DNA from: Pseudescherichia sp031987975
GTDB taxonomy: Bacteria > Pseudomonadota > Gammaproteobacteria > Enterobacterales > Enterobacteriaceae
NCBI RefSeq assembly: GCF_031987975.1
Contig: NZ_DALZYX010000006.1
Span: 186,001-250,000, forward strand
Direction: 5' to 3'
Length of the DNA stretch: 64,000 nt
Part shown: in pieces, positions 33,414-41,943 of the stretch
Numbering within the stretch: the stretch's first letter is position 1
Layout: each line of letters begins with the position of its first letter
Notes under the pieces: model-generated
What the model was told of the DNA's origin: nothing
Seen by the model: the letters and a program-made list of their open reading frames with translations, nothing else
The model's database searches: none
Position numbers and translations under genes: made by a program

Positions 33414-34718
33414 ATGCGTAAAATTAAAGGTTTACGTTGGTACATGATAGCGCTGGTGACGCTGGGCACCGTGCTGGGCTACCTGACCCGTAACACCATA
33501 GCCGCGGCTGCGCCAACGCTAATGGAAGAGCTGCACATCTCCACGCAGCAGTACTCTTATATCATCGCGGCCTATTCCGCCGCCTACACCATCATGCAGC
33601 CGGTTGCAGGCTATGTGCTGGATATCCTCGGTACTAAAGTTGGCTACGCTGTCTTCGCCGTAACCTGGGCAATCTTCTGTGGTGCGACAGCGCTGGCAGG
33701 CAGCTGGGGTGGTTTAGCGCTGGCCCGTGGTGCAGTCGGTGCCGCTGAAGCCGCCATGATCCCGGCCGGCCTGAAAGCTGCGTCCGAGTGGTTCCCGGCG
33801 AAAGAGCGTTCTATCGCTGTAGGCTACTTTAACGTCGGTTCCTCTATTGGTGCGATGATTGCGCCGCCGCTGGTGGTATGGGCTATCGTCATGCACAGCT
33901 GGCAGCTGGCTTTCATTATCTCCGGCGTGTTGAGCTTCGCCTGGGCGATGGCCTGGCTGATCTTCTACAAACACCCGCGCGATCAGAAAAAATTAACCGA
34001 AGAAGAGCGTGGCTATATCATTGGCGGTCAGGAAGCACAGCATCAGACCAACAACGGTAAGAAGATGTCCGTCTGGCAGATTCTGGGCACCCGTCAGTTC
34101 TGGGGTATCGCCCTGCCGCGTTTCCTGGCAGAGCCAGCCTGGGGTACCTTCAACGCCTGGATCCCGCTGTTCATGTTTAAAGTCTACGGCTTTAACCTGA
34201 AAGAGATCGCCATGTTTGCCTGGATGCCCATGCTGTTCGCAGACCTCGGCTGTATCGTTGGGGGTTATCTGCCGCCGCTGTTCCAGCGCTGGTTTGGCGT
34301 GAACCTGATCGTCTCCCGTAAAATGGTGGTGACCATGGGTGCGGTGCTGATGATCGGCCCAGGCATGATCGGCCTGTTCACCAGTCCGTATGTCGCTATC
34401 GCCCTGCTGTGCGTCGGCGGCTTTGCTCACCAGTCTCTGTCTGGTGCGCTGATCACCCTCTCCTCTGACGTGTTTGGCCGTAATGAAGTGGCTACCGCCA
34501 ACGGCCTGACCGGTATGGCGGCCTGGACAGCGAGCACCATGTTTGCTCTGGTGGTCGGTGCGCTGGCTGACACCATCGGCTTCAGCCCGCTGTTCGCCGT
34601 GCTGGCAGTGTTCGACGTGCTGGGGGCTATCGTTATCTGGACCGTGCTGAAGAGCAAGTCCGCAGCGGAACTCGAAGAAGAGAAGCGAGCCGTTGGTGGT
34701 CCTGCCACCCAACACTAA
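33414..34718 (+). CDS. exuT: Hexuronate transporter ExuT
   Basis: ExuT is a proton-driven major facilitator (anion:cation symporter family) that imports D-galacturonate and D-glucuronate. The 434-residue protein has twelve hydrophobic spans and the loop motif ARGAVGAAEAAMIPAGLKAASEWFP-type region near residue 105, typical of this family. ATG 33414 gives MRKIKGLRWYMIALVTLGTV as in E. coli and has GAGG at seven bases; ATG 33402 is a weaker alternative. It is divergent from uxaCA and followed by exuR, whose product represses the whole set. Confidence 0.96.
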   Translation: MRKIKGLRWYMIALVTLGTVLGYLTRNTIAAAAPTLMEELHISTQQYSYIIAAYSAAYTIMQPVAGYVLDILGTKVGYAVFAVTWAIFCGATALAGSWGGLALARGAVGAAEAAMIPAGLKAASEWFPAKERSIAVGYFNVGSSIGAMIAPPLVVWAIVMHSWQLAFIISGVLSFAWAMAWLIFYKHPRDQKKLTEEERGYIIGGQEAQHQTNNGKKMSVWQILGTRQFWGIALPRFLAEPAWGTFNAWIPLFMFKVYGFNLKEIAMFAWMPMLFADLGCIVGGYLPPLFQRWFGVNLIVSRKMVVTMGAVLMIGPGMIGLFTSPYVAIALLCVGGFAHQSLSGALITLSSDVFGRNEVATANGLTGMAAWTASTMFALVVGALADTIGFSPLFAVLAVFDVLGAIVIWTVLKSKSAAELEEEKRAVGGPATQH

Positions 34719-34748
34719 GCACATTCAGTAACGCATCACGCGTTTACC

Positions 34749-34780
34749 AAAAGCCGCCTGTACTATTCGGGCGGCTTTTT
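34749..34780 (+). terminator. Terminator between exuT and exuR
   Basis: AAAGCCGCC and GGGCGGCTTTTT form a stem with an A-rich left flank and a T-run, 30 bases after exuT. Confidence 0.9.
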
Positions 34781-34853
34781 CGTTACTGGTATGGTGGGAA
34801 TTTAGGAAAAGTGGTATAACAAATCTATCTATCCTGTCTCGCCTGGAGCACAA

Positions 34854-35630
34854 ATGGAAATCACCGAATCACGCCGTTTATATCAGCAGCTGGCCGCTGA
34901 GCTAAAGAGCCGCATTGAGGACGGCGTGTACCTTGTCGGTGACAAACTGCCCGCCGAGCGCTTTATTGCCGATGAGAAGAGCGTTAGCCGCACCGTGGTG
35001 CGCGAAGCGATCATCATGCTGGAGGTTGAGGGCTACGTCGAGGTGCGTAAAGGCTCCGGTATCCATGTCATCTCTAACCAGGCGAAATATCAGCAGATCC
35101 CCGACGAATCCATGGAGTTTGCCAACTACGGCCCGTTCGAGCTGTTACAGGCCCGCCAGCTAATCGAGAGCAATATTGCCGAGTTTGCCGCTACCCAGGT
35201 GACCAAGCAGGACATCATGAAGCTGATGGAGATCCAGGACAAGGCGCGTCAGGAGAAATGCTTCCGCGACTCTGAGTGGGATCTCCAGTTCCACGTTCAG
35301 GTGGCGTTGGCCACGCAGAATACCGCCCTGGCAGCAATCGTGGAAAAAATGTGGACTCAGCGTACGCACAACCCGTACTGGAAAAAACTGCACGATCACA
35401 TTGATGCGCGTACGGTGGATAACTGGTGCGACGATCATGACCAAATCCTTAAGGCGCTGATTCGTAAGGATCCGCACGCGGCCAAGCTGGCGATGTGGCA
35501 GCACCTCGAGAATACTAAGCTGATGCTGTTTAATGAAACCAGCGATGACTTTGAGTTTAACGCGGACCGCTATCTGTTTGCTGAAAATCCGGTGGTCCAC
35601 CTCGATACCGCAGCAAGCGCGGTGAAATAA
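34854..35630 (+). CDS. exuR: GntR family hexuronate repressor ExuR
   Basis: A 258-residue regulator of the FadR subgroup of GntR proteins. The N-terminal winged helix (LYQQLAAELKSRIEDGVYLV, LPAERFIADEKSVSRTVVRE) is followed by an all-helical FCD effector domain with metal/ligand histidines (FHVQVALAT, HDQIL, WQHLENTK). ExuR represses exuT, uxaCA and uxaB until hexuronates are present. It has its own promoter region downstream of the exuT terminator. Confidence 0.95.
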   Translation: MEITESRRLYQQLAAELKSRIEDGVYLVGDKLPAERFIADEKSVSRTVVREAIIMLEVEGYVEVRKGSGIHVISNQAKYQQIPDESMEFANYGPFELLQARQLIESNIAEFAATQVTKQDIMKLMEIQDKARQEKCFRDSEWDLQFHVQVALATQNTALAAIVEKMWTQRTHNPYWKKLHDHIDARTVDNWCDDHDQILKALIRKDPHAAKLAMWQHLENTKLMLFNETSDDFEFNADRYLFAENPVVHLDTAASAVK

Positions 35631-35646
35631 CACTCTTCTCTTTTAA

Positions 35647-35672
35647 AGCGTAGGCGTAGATGCGCCTGCGCT
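35647..35672 (+). terminator. Hairpin after exuR
   Basis: AGCGTAGGCG and CGCCTGCGCT pair with one mismatch, 17 bases after exuR. The T-run is short, so the strength is uncertain. The remaining 200 bases to yqjA show no further gene. Confidence 0.6.
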
Positions 35673-35882
35673 GTTCAATCAATGACATAACGGGGTCAGA
35701 AACCGTATAGAGTGTCAGCCTTTGTAAATACCTTTGTCACCCCCCTCCTCGGCAAGCAAAATCAATTCCTAAAATACGTATTTTCAGTGACGCAGATCTC
35801 TGGCGTTTGTTACAATTAGATGCAATTTCTCTCCAGCGGCGTTAACCCCGATATTCGTTAACCGATGTACCAGGAACACTGA

Positions 35883-36545
35883 ATGGAACTACTTACCCAG
35901 TTACTGAACGCTTTATGGCACCAGGATTTCGAAACGCTGGCGAATCCTTCCATGATCGGCATGCTCTATTTTGTTTTGTTTATGATTCTGTTTCTGGAAA
36001 ACGGCCTGCTGCCAGCGGCATTTTTACCGGGGGATAGCCTGCTGGTGCTGGTAGGCGTGCTGATTGCAAAAGGGGCGATGGGCTATCCGCAAACCATACT
36101 GCTGCTGACCGCTGCCGCCAGCCTCGGCTGCTGGGTGAGCTATATACAGGGGCGATGGCTGGGCAACACGCGGATCGTGCAGAACTGGCTGTCACACTTG
36201 CCCGCACACTACCATCAGCGGGCGCACCATATGTTCCATAAGCACGGACTCTCCGCGCTGCTGGTTGGCCGCTTTATTGCCTTTGTGCGTACGCTGCTAC
36301 CGACGATTGCCGGTCTCTCCGGCCTGAACAATGCCCGCTTCCAGTTCTTTAACTGGATGAGCGGCCTGCTGTGGGTGGTGATCCTGACCACCTTTGGTTA
36401 TCTGCTGGGCAAGACGCCCGTGTTTCTCAAATATGAAGATGCACTCATGTCCTGCCTGATGCTGCTGCCGGTGGTTCTGCTGGTAGTTGGGCTGGTTGGC
36501 TCGCTGTTCGTTTTATGGAAGAAAAAATATGGAAATCGGCAGTAA
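35883..36545 (+). CDS. yqjA: DedA family membrane protein YqjA
   Basis: A 220-residue polytopic inner-membrane protein of the DedA/SNARE-associated family, which contains undecaprenyl-phosphate and lipid translocases. Family motifs FLENGLLPAAFLPGDSLL (residues 37-54) and VGRFIAFVRTLLPTIAGLSG (about 124-143, with the essential Arg) are present. E. coli YqjA is needed with YghB for envelope homeostasis, alkaline growth and proton motive force, and belongs to the Cpx regulon; I find no convincing CpxR box here. Its end overlaps the mzrA start by 17 bases. Confidence 0.95.
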   Translation: MELLTQLLNALWHQDFETLANPSMIGMLYFVLFMILFLENGLLPAAFLPGDSLLVLVGVLIAKGAMGYPQTILLLTAAASLGCWVSYIQGRWLGNTRIVQNWLSHLPAHYHQRAHHMFHKHGLSALLVGRFIAFVRTLLPTIAGLSGLNNARFQFFNWMSGLLWVVILTTFGYLLGKTPVFLKYEDALMSCLMLLPVVLLVVGLVGSLFVLWKKKYGNRQ

Positions 36546-36930
36546 TCCACGTTCGCGACGCGTGCTGATGCACCAGTGCGCCTTTGCGCTGGCAACCATT
36601 ATGCTCTTTACCCTGCTCTTCTCTGCCTGGGCCACCCTGCAGCAGCGTGAGTCAACGCTCGCCATTCGCCCGGGTAACCAGAGCGTCAGCGTGCCGGATG
36701 GTTTCTCCGTCTGGCACCACCTTGACGCTAACGGCATCCGTTTTAAAAGCATTACGCCAAAAAATGACACCCTGGTCATCACCTTTGACTCCAGCGCGCA
36801 AAGCGCTGCAGCGAAAGTGGTCTTAGACCGCACCCTGCCGCAGGGATACATCATTGCCCTTCAGGACGATGACGACCAGACCTCCGCATGGCTCACCCGT
36901 CTGCGGGATACGCCTCACCGTCTGGGCTAA
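36529..36930 (+). CDS. mzrA: EnvZ/OmpR modulator MzrA
   Basis: A 133-residue inner-membrane protein with one N-terminal span (about residues 15-38, CAFALATIMLFTLLFSAWAT) and a small periplasmic domain. In E. coli MzrA binds the sensor EnvZ and links the Cpx response to EnvZ/OmpR. The ATG at 36529 lies inside the end of yqjA, an overlap kept from E. coli that points to coupled translation; an in-frame start at 36487 would add residues with no counterpart. Confidence 0.92.
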   Translation: MEIGSNPRSRRVLMHQCAFALATIMLFTLLFSAWATLQQRESTLAIRPGNQSVSVPDGFSVWHHLDANGIRFKSITPKNDTLVITFDSSAQSAAAKVVLDRTLPQGYIIALQDDDDQTSAWLTRLRDTPHRLG

Positions 36931-37081
36931 CCTTCTACTAATCCGAATCTTTTCACTTACTTTGGTGATCTTCGCGTTTACTTACTATGCTTGAGTAGAC
37001 GGGAACAGTGTCACTCTTTTACTGACTGCATTACCGGCATTTCATGGTGATATGCCGCTAAAACAAGGGAAAGTTATAAGA

Positions 37082-37450
37082 ATGAGATACCGCATCGTAC
37101 TGGCGTTAAGCCTTTTTTCTTTAAGCGCCGCTTCGCAGGCCGTATCGCTTTGCCAGGAGAAAGAACAGGATATCCTGCGCGAAATTAGCTACGCCGAGAA
37201 GCATAACAATCAGAGCCGCGTTGACGGCCTGAACAAGGCGCTTACGGAAGTAAAAGCCAACTGCACTGACAGCAAGCTGCGCGCAGACCACCAGAAAAAA
37301 ATTGCTGAACAGAAGGAAGAGGTTGCTGAACGCCAGCAGGATCTGACTGAAGCACAGCAAAAAGGCGATGCGGATAAAGTGACCAAACGTGAACACAAGC
37401 TGAGAGAGGCGCAGGAAGAGCTGCGTATGCTTGAGGCCCGTGATTATTAA
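37082..37450 (+). CDS. yqjC: Periplasmic DUF1090 protein YqjC
   Basis: A 122-residue protein with a signal peptide (MRYRIVLALSLFSLSAASQA) and a mature part that is a charged helical hairpin: a Cys at the mature start and one in ANCTDSK are probably paired, and the second half (KKIAEQKEEVAERQQDLTEA) is a coiled coil. Its function is unknown. ATG 37082 follows AAGGGAAAG and removes ten upstream residues. It begins the yqjCDEK cluster, 32 bases before yqjD. Confidence 0.93.
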   Translation: MRYRIVLALSLFSLSAASQAVSLCQEKEQDILREISYAEKHNNQSRVDGLNKALTEVKANCTDSKLRADHQKKIAEQKEEVAERQQDLTEAQQKGDADKVTKREHKLREAQEELRMLEARDY

Positions 37451-37482
37451 AGGAAGTTACCACTCGCTCACTGGAGAGAACT

Positions 37483-37794
37483 ATGTCTAAGTCTAAAGAT
37501 ACTACTGCCGATCATCTGCGCGCTGAGTTGAAATCCCTGACGGATACCCTGGAAGAGGTGTTAAGCAGCTCCGGGGACAGATCGAAAGAAGAGCTGAGTA
37601 AGCTGCGTACCAAAGCAGAACGTGCCCTGCACGAAAGCCGCTATCGTCTGGGTGAAACCAGCGATGTTATTGCCAAGCAAACCCGTGAAGCCGCCACGCG
37701 CGCCGATGAATATGTGCGCGAGAACCCGTGGACTGGTGTAGGGATTGCAGCTGCCGCCGGTGTGGTGCTGGGCGTGCTGCTGACGCGACGCTGA
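37483..37794 (+). CDS. yqjD: ElaB/YqjD-type membrane-anchored ribosome-binding protein
   Basis: A 103-residue DUF883 protein: a long amphipathic, charged helix (residues 1-75) and a C-terminal membrane span (VGIAAAAGVVLGVLLTRR) ending in two arginines, making it a C-tail-anchored inner-membrane protein. E. coli YqjD binds 70S and 100S ribosomes in stationary phase and is under RpoS control. GGAGAGAAC precedes the ATG. It is followed two bases later by yqjE, so the cluster is co-transcribed. Confidence 0.94.
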   Translation: MSKSKDTTADHLRAELKSLTDTLEEVLSSSGDRSKEELSKLRTKAERALHESRYRLGETSDVIAKQTREAATRADEYVRENPWTGVGIAAAAGVVLGVLLTRR

Positions 37795-37796
37795 TT

Positions 37797-38195
37797 ATGG
37801 CTGACTTACGTCAAACAAGCGGGCCAGGAAAAAGCGTCCTGGGTATTGGGCAACGCATTATGACCATCCTCGTTGAGATGGTGGAAACGCGTTTGCGGCT
37901 GGTTGTGGTGGAACTGGAAGAAGAGAAAGCAAACGTCATCCAGATGCTCCTGATGTTGGGGCTTACCATGCTGCTGGCTGCCTTTGGCCTGATGAGCCTG
38001 ATGGTTCTCATCATCTGGGCTATCGACCCTCAATACCGTCTTAACGCGATGATCGCTACCACTGTGGTTCTGCTGGTAGGCGCTATCATCGGCGGTTTCT
38101 GGACGCTGCATAAGGCTCGACAATCAACATTCCTGCGCCATACGCGCGGTGAGCTGGCTAACGATCGTTCTCTGCTGGAGGAGGATAAAAAGTGA
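37797..38195 (+). CDS. yqjE: Inner-membrane phage-holin-superfamily protein YqjE
   Basis: A 132-residue protein of the Phage_holin_3_6/YqjE family with two membrane spans (about residues 42-68 and 76-100) between a soluble N-terminal helix and a charged C-terminus. Its role is unknown; it always sits with YqjD and YqjK. ATG 37797 lies two bases after the yqjD stop. Its stop codon overlaps the yqjK start, indicating tight coupling. Confidence 0.93.
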   Translation: MADLRQTSGPGKSVLGIGQRIMTILVEMVETRLRLVVVELEEEKANVIQMLLMLGLTMLLAAFGLMSLMVLIIWAIDPQYRLNAMIATTVVLLVGAIIGGFWTLHKARQSTFLRHTRGELANDRSLLEEDKK

Positions 38196-38491
38196 GCAGT
38201 AGTAAAGCGGAGCGTCTCAAACGCAAAGCGATGCTGCTAAGCCAGATCCAGCAGCAGCGCCTCGATCTCACCGCCAGCCGTCGCGACTGGCTGGAGACGA
38301 CGGGCGCTTACGATCGCGGCTGGAATACTTTTCTTAGTATGCGATCGTGGCTGTTGGTGGGCAGCAGTCTGATGGCGGTGCGGACCGTGCGTCACCCCAA
38401 CATGCTGCTGCGCTGGGCGAAACGCGGGTTTGCCGCGTGGAGTACCTGGCGTCTGGTACAGTCCACTATCAAGCAGCAACGCCTGCGTTAA
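38192..38491 (+). CDS. yqjK: YqjK family protein
   Basis: A 99-residue basic protein, starting with a GTG that overlaps the end of yqjE (GTGA). It is mainly helical (RKAMLLSQIQQQRLDLTASR) with a hydrophobic middle part (about residues 45-65) that may associate with the membrane. Function unknown. It is the last gene of the yqjCDEK cluster and is followed by a REP-like hairpin. Confidence 0.9.
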   Translation: MSSSKAERLKRKAMLLSQIQQQRLDLTASRRDWLETTGAYDRGWNTFLSMRSWLLVGSSLMAVRTVRHPNMLLRWAKRGFAAWSTWRLVQSTIKQQRLR

Positions 38492-38508
38492 TCACCTACA
38501 CCCACGAT

Positions 38509-38534
38509 GCCCGGTGGCGCTACGCTTACCGGGC
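38509..38534. repeat. REP-like palindrome after yqjK
   Basis: GCCCGGTGGCGCTACGCTTACCGGGC, directly followed by TTACTCCTTTTTT, so it may also act as a terminator. Confidence 0.85.
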
Positions 38535-38706
38535 TTACTCCTTTTTTAATCCCTCAGATTATTTGATAAAGATTAACAGTTTTCCTTGCTAACAATCCCT
38601 CTCCGCCGCGTTTATTATCCTCTCCATCGACAGCAAACAGGCAGCAAACGCCCGTCAGCGCTGGAAAAATGACATTAGCGGCCTCTGCGGCCTCATGGAG
38701 AGTAAA

Positions 38707-39099
38707 ATGAAAAAATTAGAAGATATTGGTATTCTGGTAGCGCGTATTCTGATGCCAATTCTGTTTATTACCGCTGGCTGGGGCAAAATTTCTGGTTATG
38801 CAGGCACTCAGCAGTATATGGAAGCGATGGGCGTACCTGGCTTCATGCTGCCGCTGGTTATCCTGCTTGAGTTTGGCGGCGGTCTGGCAATTCTGTTTGG
38901 TTTCCTGACCCGTACCACCGCGTTGATTACCGCCGTCTTTACGCTGCTCACCGCGTTCCTCTTCCACAGCAACTTTGCGGAAGGCATGAACTCCATTATG
39001 TTCATGAAAAACCTGACCATCGCAGGCGGTTTCCTGCTGTTGGGTATTACCGGTCCGGGCGCATTTAGCATCGACCGCGTGCTGAATAAAAAGTGGTAA
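38707..39099 (+). CDS. yqjF: DoxX family membrane protein YqjF
   Basis: A 130-residue protein with four membrane spans in the DoxX arrangement and the motif RILMPILFITAGWGKISGYA near the N-terminus. In E. coli yqjF is induced by aromatic compounds such as dinitrotoluene through YhaJ, whose gene is two genes away here. ATG 38707 has GGAG seven bases upstream and matches E. coli. It precedes yqjG by 77 bases, and the two may be co-transcribed. Confidence 0.95.
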   Translation: MKKLEDIGILVARILMPILFITAGWGKISGYAGTQQYMEAMGVPGFMLPLVILLEFGGGLAILFGFLTRTTALITAVFTLLTAFLFHSNFAEGMNSIMFMKNLTIAGGFLLLGITGPGAFSIDRVLNKKW

Positions 39100-39176
39100 G
39101 GCTTCTATACTGATAGCAATTCAAGGCGGGGAGATATCTCTCCGCTTAACCTTTTCCCGGCAGTAAGGAGAGCACC

Positions 39177-40163
39177 ATGGGACAGCTTATTGACGGCGTC
39201 TGGCATGACGTCTGGTACGACACAAAGTCAACCGGCGGACGTTTTAAACGCTCGGAGTCCGCGTTCCGTAACTGGCTGACCGCCGACGGCGAAGCCGGCC
39301 CGACGGGCGAAGGCGGTTTTGCTCCCGAGAAAGATCGCTACCATCTTTATGTCTCCCTCGCCTGCCCATGGGCGCACCGGACGTTGATTTTCCGCGCGCT
39401 AAAGGGTCTTGAACCGTTTATCGACGTCTCAGTGGTTAACCCGCTGATGCTGGAGAGCGGCTGGACCTTTGATGATAGCTTCCCGGCGGCCACCGGCGAC
39501 AAGCTCTATCAGCACGATTTTCTCTACCAGCTCTATCTCCACGCTGACCCACACTATACCGGGCGCGTTACCGTGCCGGTGCTGTGGGACAAGAAAAATC
39601 ACACTATCGTCAGCAATGAGTCTGCGGATATTATTCGCATGCTTAATACTGCGTTTGACGCGCACGGCGCGAAAGCGGGCGACTACTATCCGCCAGAGCT
39701 GCGGGCGCAGATTGATGAGCTGAATAGCTGGATCTACGACAATGTGAACAACGGCGTCTACAAAGCCGGGTTCGCTACCAGCCAGGAAGCCTACGACGAG
39801 GCAGTAGAGAATGTCTTTGCCTCGTTGGCGCGGCTGGAGCAGATCCTCGGCCAGCACCGCTACCTGACCGGTAATCGTCTGACCGAGGCGGATATTCGCC
39901 TGTGGACGACGCTGGTACGTTTTGATCCGGTCTACGTCACGCACTTCAAGTGCGATAAGCACCGGATCAGCGACTACCTGAACCTGTACGGATTCCTGCG
40001 GGATATCTACCAGATGCCGGGCATTGCCGAAACCGTGGACTTTGCCCACATTCGCAACCACTACTACCGCAGCCATAAGACCATCAACCCGACGGGGATT
40101 ATCTCTATCGGCCCATGGCAGGATCTGGATGAGCCGCACGGGCGCGATACCCGCTTCGGCTAA
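39177..40163 (+). CDS. yqjG: Glutathionyl-hydroquinone reductase YqjG
   Basis: A 328-residue Xi-class glutathione transferase that reduces glutathionyl-hydroquinones by a cysteine mechanism. The catalytic CPWAHR motif has Cys63, as in E. coli; an N-terminal thioredoxin fold is followed by a helical C-terminal domain with DIRLWTTLVRFDPVYVTHFK. AAGGAG precedes the ATG. It lies with yqjF and the regulator gene yhaJ, fitting a role in aromatic or quinone stress. A terminator follows directly. Confidence 0.96.
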   Translation: MGQLIDGVWHDVWYDTKSTGGRFKRSESAFRNWLTADGEAGPTGEGGFAPEKDRYHLYVSLACPWAHRTLIFRALKGLEPFIDVSVVNPLMLESGWTFDDSFPAATGDKLYQHDFLYQLYLHADPHYTGRVTVPVLWDKKNHTIVSNESADIIRMLNTAFDAHGAKAGDYYPPELRAQIDELNSWIYDNVNNGVYKAGFATSQEAYDEAVENVFASLARLEQILGQHRYLTGNRLTEADIRLWTTLVRFDPVYVTHFKCDKHRISDYLNLYGFLRDIYQMPGIAETVDFAHIRNHYYRSHKTINPTGIISIGPWQDLDEPHGRDTRFG

Positions 40164-40170
40164 GCTATCA

Positions 40171-40196
40171 GGGCACCCTCAGGGTGCCCTTTTTAT
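40171..40196 (+). terminator. Terminator of yqjG
   Basis: GGGCACCC, a TCA loop and GGGTGCCC with TTTTTATT. The stop codon of the convergent yhaJ gene lies in the loop of this hairpin. Confidence 0.93.
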
Positions 40197-41096
40197 TGCC
40201 TGGTTCCCTGCAAAAAGCTTAGGGATCTCCCGCAGGCACCAGGCCTTCGCCTCGCCCATGCTGTCGCGCCGCCAGGCCATAATGATATCCACCTCGCTGG
40301 TGGATTCCGGGCTGACCACCCGCAGACGCCCTTCGGCGATATCCTGCTCCACCAGCGGGTAAGGCATGGTGGCTACGCCTAGCCCGGCCAGCAGCGCGTT
40401 GCGCTTATCCTCCAGGCTGCTCACCGTCAGGCGCGGCTGCTTGTCCAGCAGCTGTACGGTAAGCACTGGGCGCTCGCGGGCGGTATCGGCTACCGCGACG
40501 CCGCGATATTTCACCCGCGTCACCTCAGAGAGTGGCTCCGGCTCCTGGTGAATAGGATGATCCGGCGCGGCGACGTAGACGTTGAGGAGCGTGTAGAGCT
40601 TGCGCGAGTTGATCTCTGACGACGAGCGGAAGTGCATATCCGGGGCGATAACGATATCCGCCCGGCCCTGCTCCAGGCGCTCCCATGCCCCCGCCAGCAC
40701 TTCGGTAATAATGGAGAGCTGGGTATTGGCTTTCGTTGCCAGCCTCTCCACCAGCGGGAAAAAGGAGGGCGTTGGCACCAGCGCCTCGCTCACCAGCGTC
40801 AGGTGTGTCTCCCAACCGCGAGCCAGCGCTTCGGCGTCGGTGGTGAGCTTGTCGGCGGCCTCCAGCAGGACGCGTCCCCGCTCCAGCAGCATGCGCCCAA
40901 CGTTGGTAAATTTTGTTCGGTGTCCGGAGCGGTCGAAGAGCACGACGTCCAGCTCTTCCTCTAACTTCTGCATGGTATAGCTCAGCGCGGAGGGCACCCG
41001 GCCCAGTTCATCCGCCGCTGCGGCAAAACTGCCACGCCTGTCGATGGCGTCCATGACGCGTAATGCTTCGAGCGTCAACGCTCTCTCTTTAGCCAT
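40179..41096 (-). CDS. yhaJ: LysR family regulator YhaJ
   Basis: A 305-residue LysR-type activator: N-terminal helix-turn-helix (AMDRRG-type SFAAAADELGRVPSALSYTM, residues 19-38) and a periplasmic-binding-like effector domain. E. coli YhaJ activates yqjF in response to aromatic compounds and has been linked to virulence genes in pathogenic strains. It is divergent from yhaK, its other common target, with 104 bases between starts. The C-terminus reaches into the yqjG terminator. Confidence 0.93.
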   Translation of the reverse strand: MAKERALTLEALRVMDAIDRRGSFAAAADELGRVPSALSYTMQKLEEELDVVLFDRSGHRTKFTNVGRMLLERGRVLLEAADKLTTDAEALARGWETHLTLVSEALVPTPSFFPLVERLATKANTQLSIITEVLAGAWERLEQGRADIVIAPDMHFRSSSEINSRKLYTLLNVYVAAPDHPIHQEPEPLSEVTRVKYRGVAVADTARERPVLTVQLLDKQPRLTVSSLEDKRNALLAGLGVATMPYPLVEQDIAEGRLRVVSPESTSEVDIIMAWRRDSMGEAKAWCLREIPKLFAGNQAIKRAP

Positions 41097-41200
41097 TTCG
41101 TTCTCATTCAGGAAATTTGAACATACCGGGCAGAATATCTGGCTAACATTGCAGCGTCCATACCTTTACCATTGATTTAGTGTAAAGAGAGGTCAGAATT

Positions 41201-41899
41201 ATGATTACTACCAGAACAGCCAAACAGTGCGGACAGGCAGATTTCGGATGGCTGCAGGCCCGTTATACCTTCTCCTTTGGACACTACTTCGACCCTAAAC
41301 TGCTGGGCTACGCCTCCCTGCGGGTGCTGAACCAGGAGGTTCTGGCCCCCGGCGCGTCATTCCAGCCGCGTACCTACCCTAAGGTGGATATTCTTAACCT
41401 GATCCTTGAGGGAGAAGCCGAGTACCGCGATAGCGATGGTCACCATGTACAGGCGAAGGCGGGTGAAGCGTTGCTGATAGCGACCCAGCCGGGGATCAGC
41501 TATAGCGAGCATAACCTAAGCAAAGATAAATCCCTGACGCGGATGCAGCTCTGGCTGGACGCCTGCCCGGAGCGGGAGAACCCGCCAATGCAAAAAATGG
41601 CCATTACAGGTCAGCAGCAGCTGCTGGCCTCCCCTGACGGGCATGATGAAAGTATGCAGCTACGTCAGCAGGTCTGGCTGCACCATATTGAGCTGGACCA
41701 GGGCGAGCAGGTTAGCTTCCAGCTGCACGGTCCACGCGCCTACCTGCAGTCGATTCATGGCAGGTTTCATGCCCTGACGCCGCAGGAAGAGCACAAGGCG
41801 CTGACCTGTGGCGACGGGGCGTTTATTCGCGACGAGGCGCAAATTACGCTGGTAGCGGACACGCCGCTGCGGGCGCTGCTGGTTGATTTACCTGTTTGA
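41201..41899 (+). CDS. yhaK: Pirin-like bicupin protein YhaK
   Basis: A 232-residue bicupin of the pirin family. The N-terminal cupin has the pattern RYTFSFGHYFDPKLLGY, PRTYPKVDILNLILEGEAEY and YSEHNLSKDKSLTRMQLWL. E. coli YhaK is described as a redox-sensitive marker of nitrosative stress; no enzyme activity is assigned with confidence. It is divergent from yhaJ and convergent with cyuA over a REP-like unit. AGAGAGG precedes the ATG. Confidence 0.94.
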   Translation: MITTRTAKQCGQADFGWLQARYTFSFGHYFDPKLLGYASLRVLNQEVLAPGASFQPRTYPKVDILNLILEGEAEYRDSDGHHVQAKAGEALLIATQPGISYSEHNLSKDKSLTRMQLWLDACPERENPPMQKMAITGQQQLLASPDGHDESMQLRQQVWLHHIELDQGEQVSFQLHGPRAYLQSIHGRFHALTPQEEHKALTCGDGAFIRDEAQITLVADTPLRALLVDLPV

Positions 41900-41908
41900 C
41901 CCTGAAAC

Positions 41909-41940
41909 GCCGGGCGGCGCTGCGCTTGCCCGGCCTACGG
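41909..41940. repeat. REP-like palindrome between yhaK and cyuA
   Basis: GCCGGGCGGCGCTGCGCTTG with CCCGGC on the right arm and the tail CTACGG; near-identical to the unit at 51541-51572. Confidence 0.85.
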
Positions 41941-41943
41941 TTT

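Noticed and set aside
35700..35760. Possible CpxR box (TTGTAAATACCTTTGTCAC) upstream of yqjA
   Set aside because: The first half GTAAA is present but the second half at five bases does not match GTAAA, so no site is claimed.
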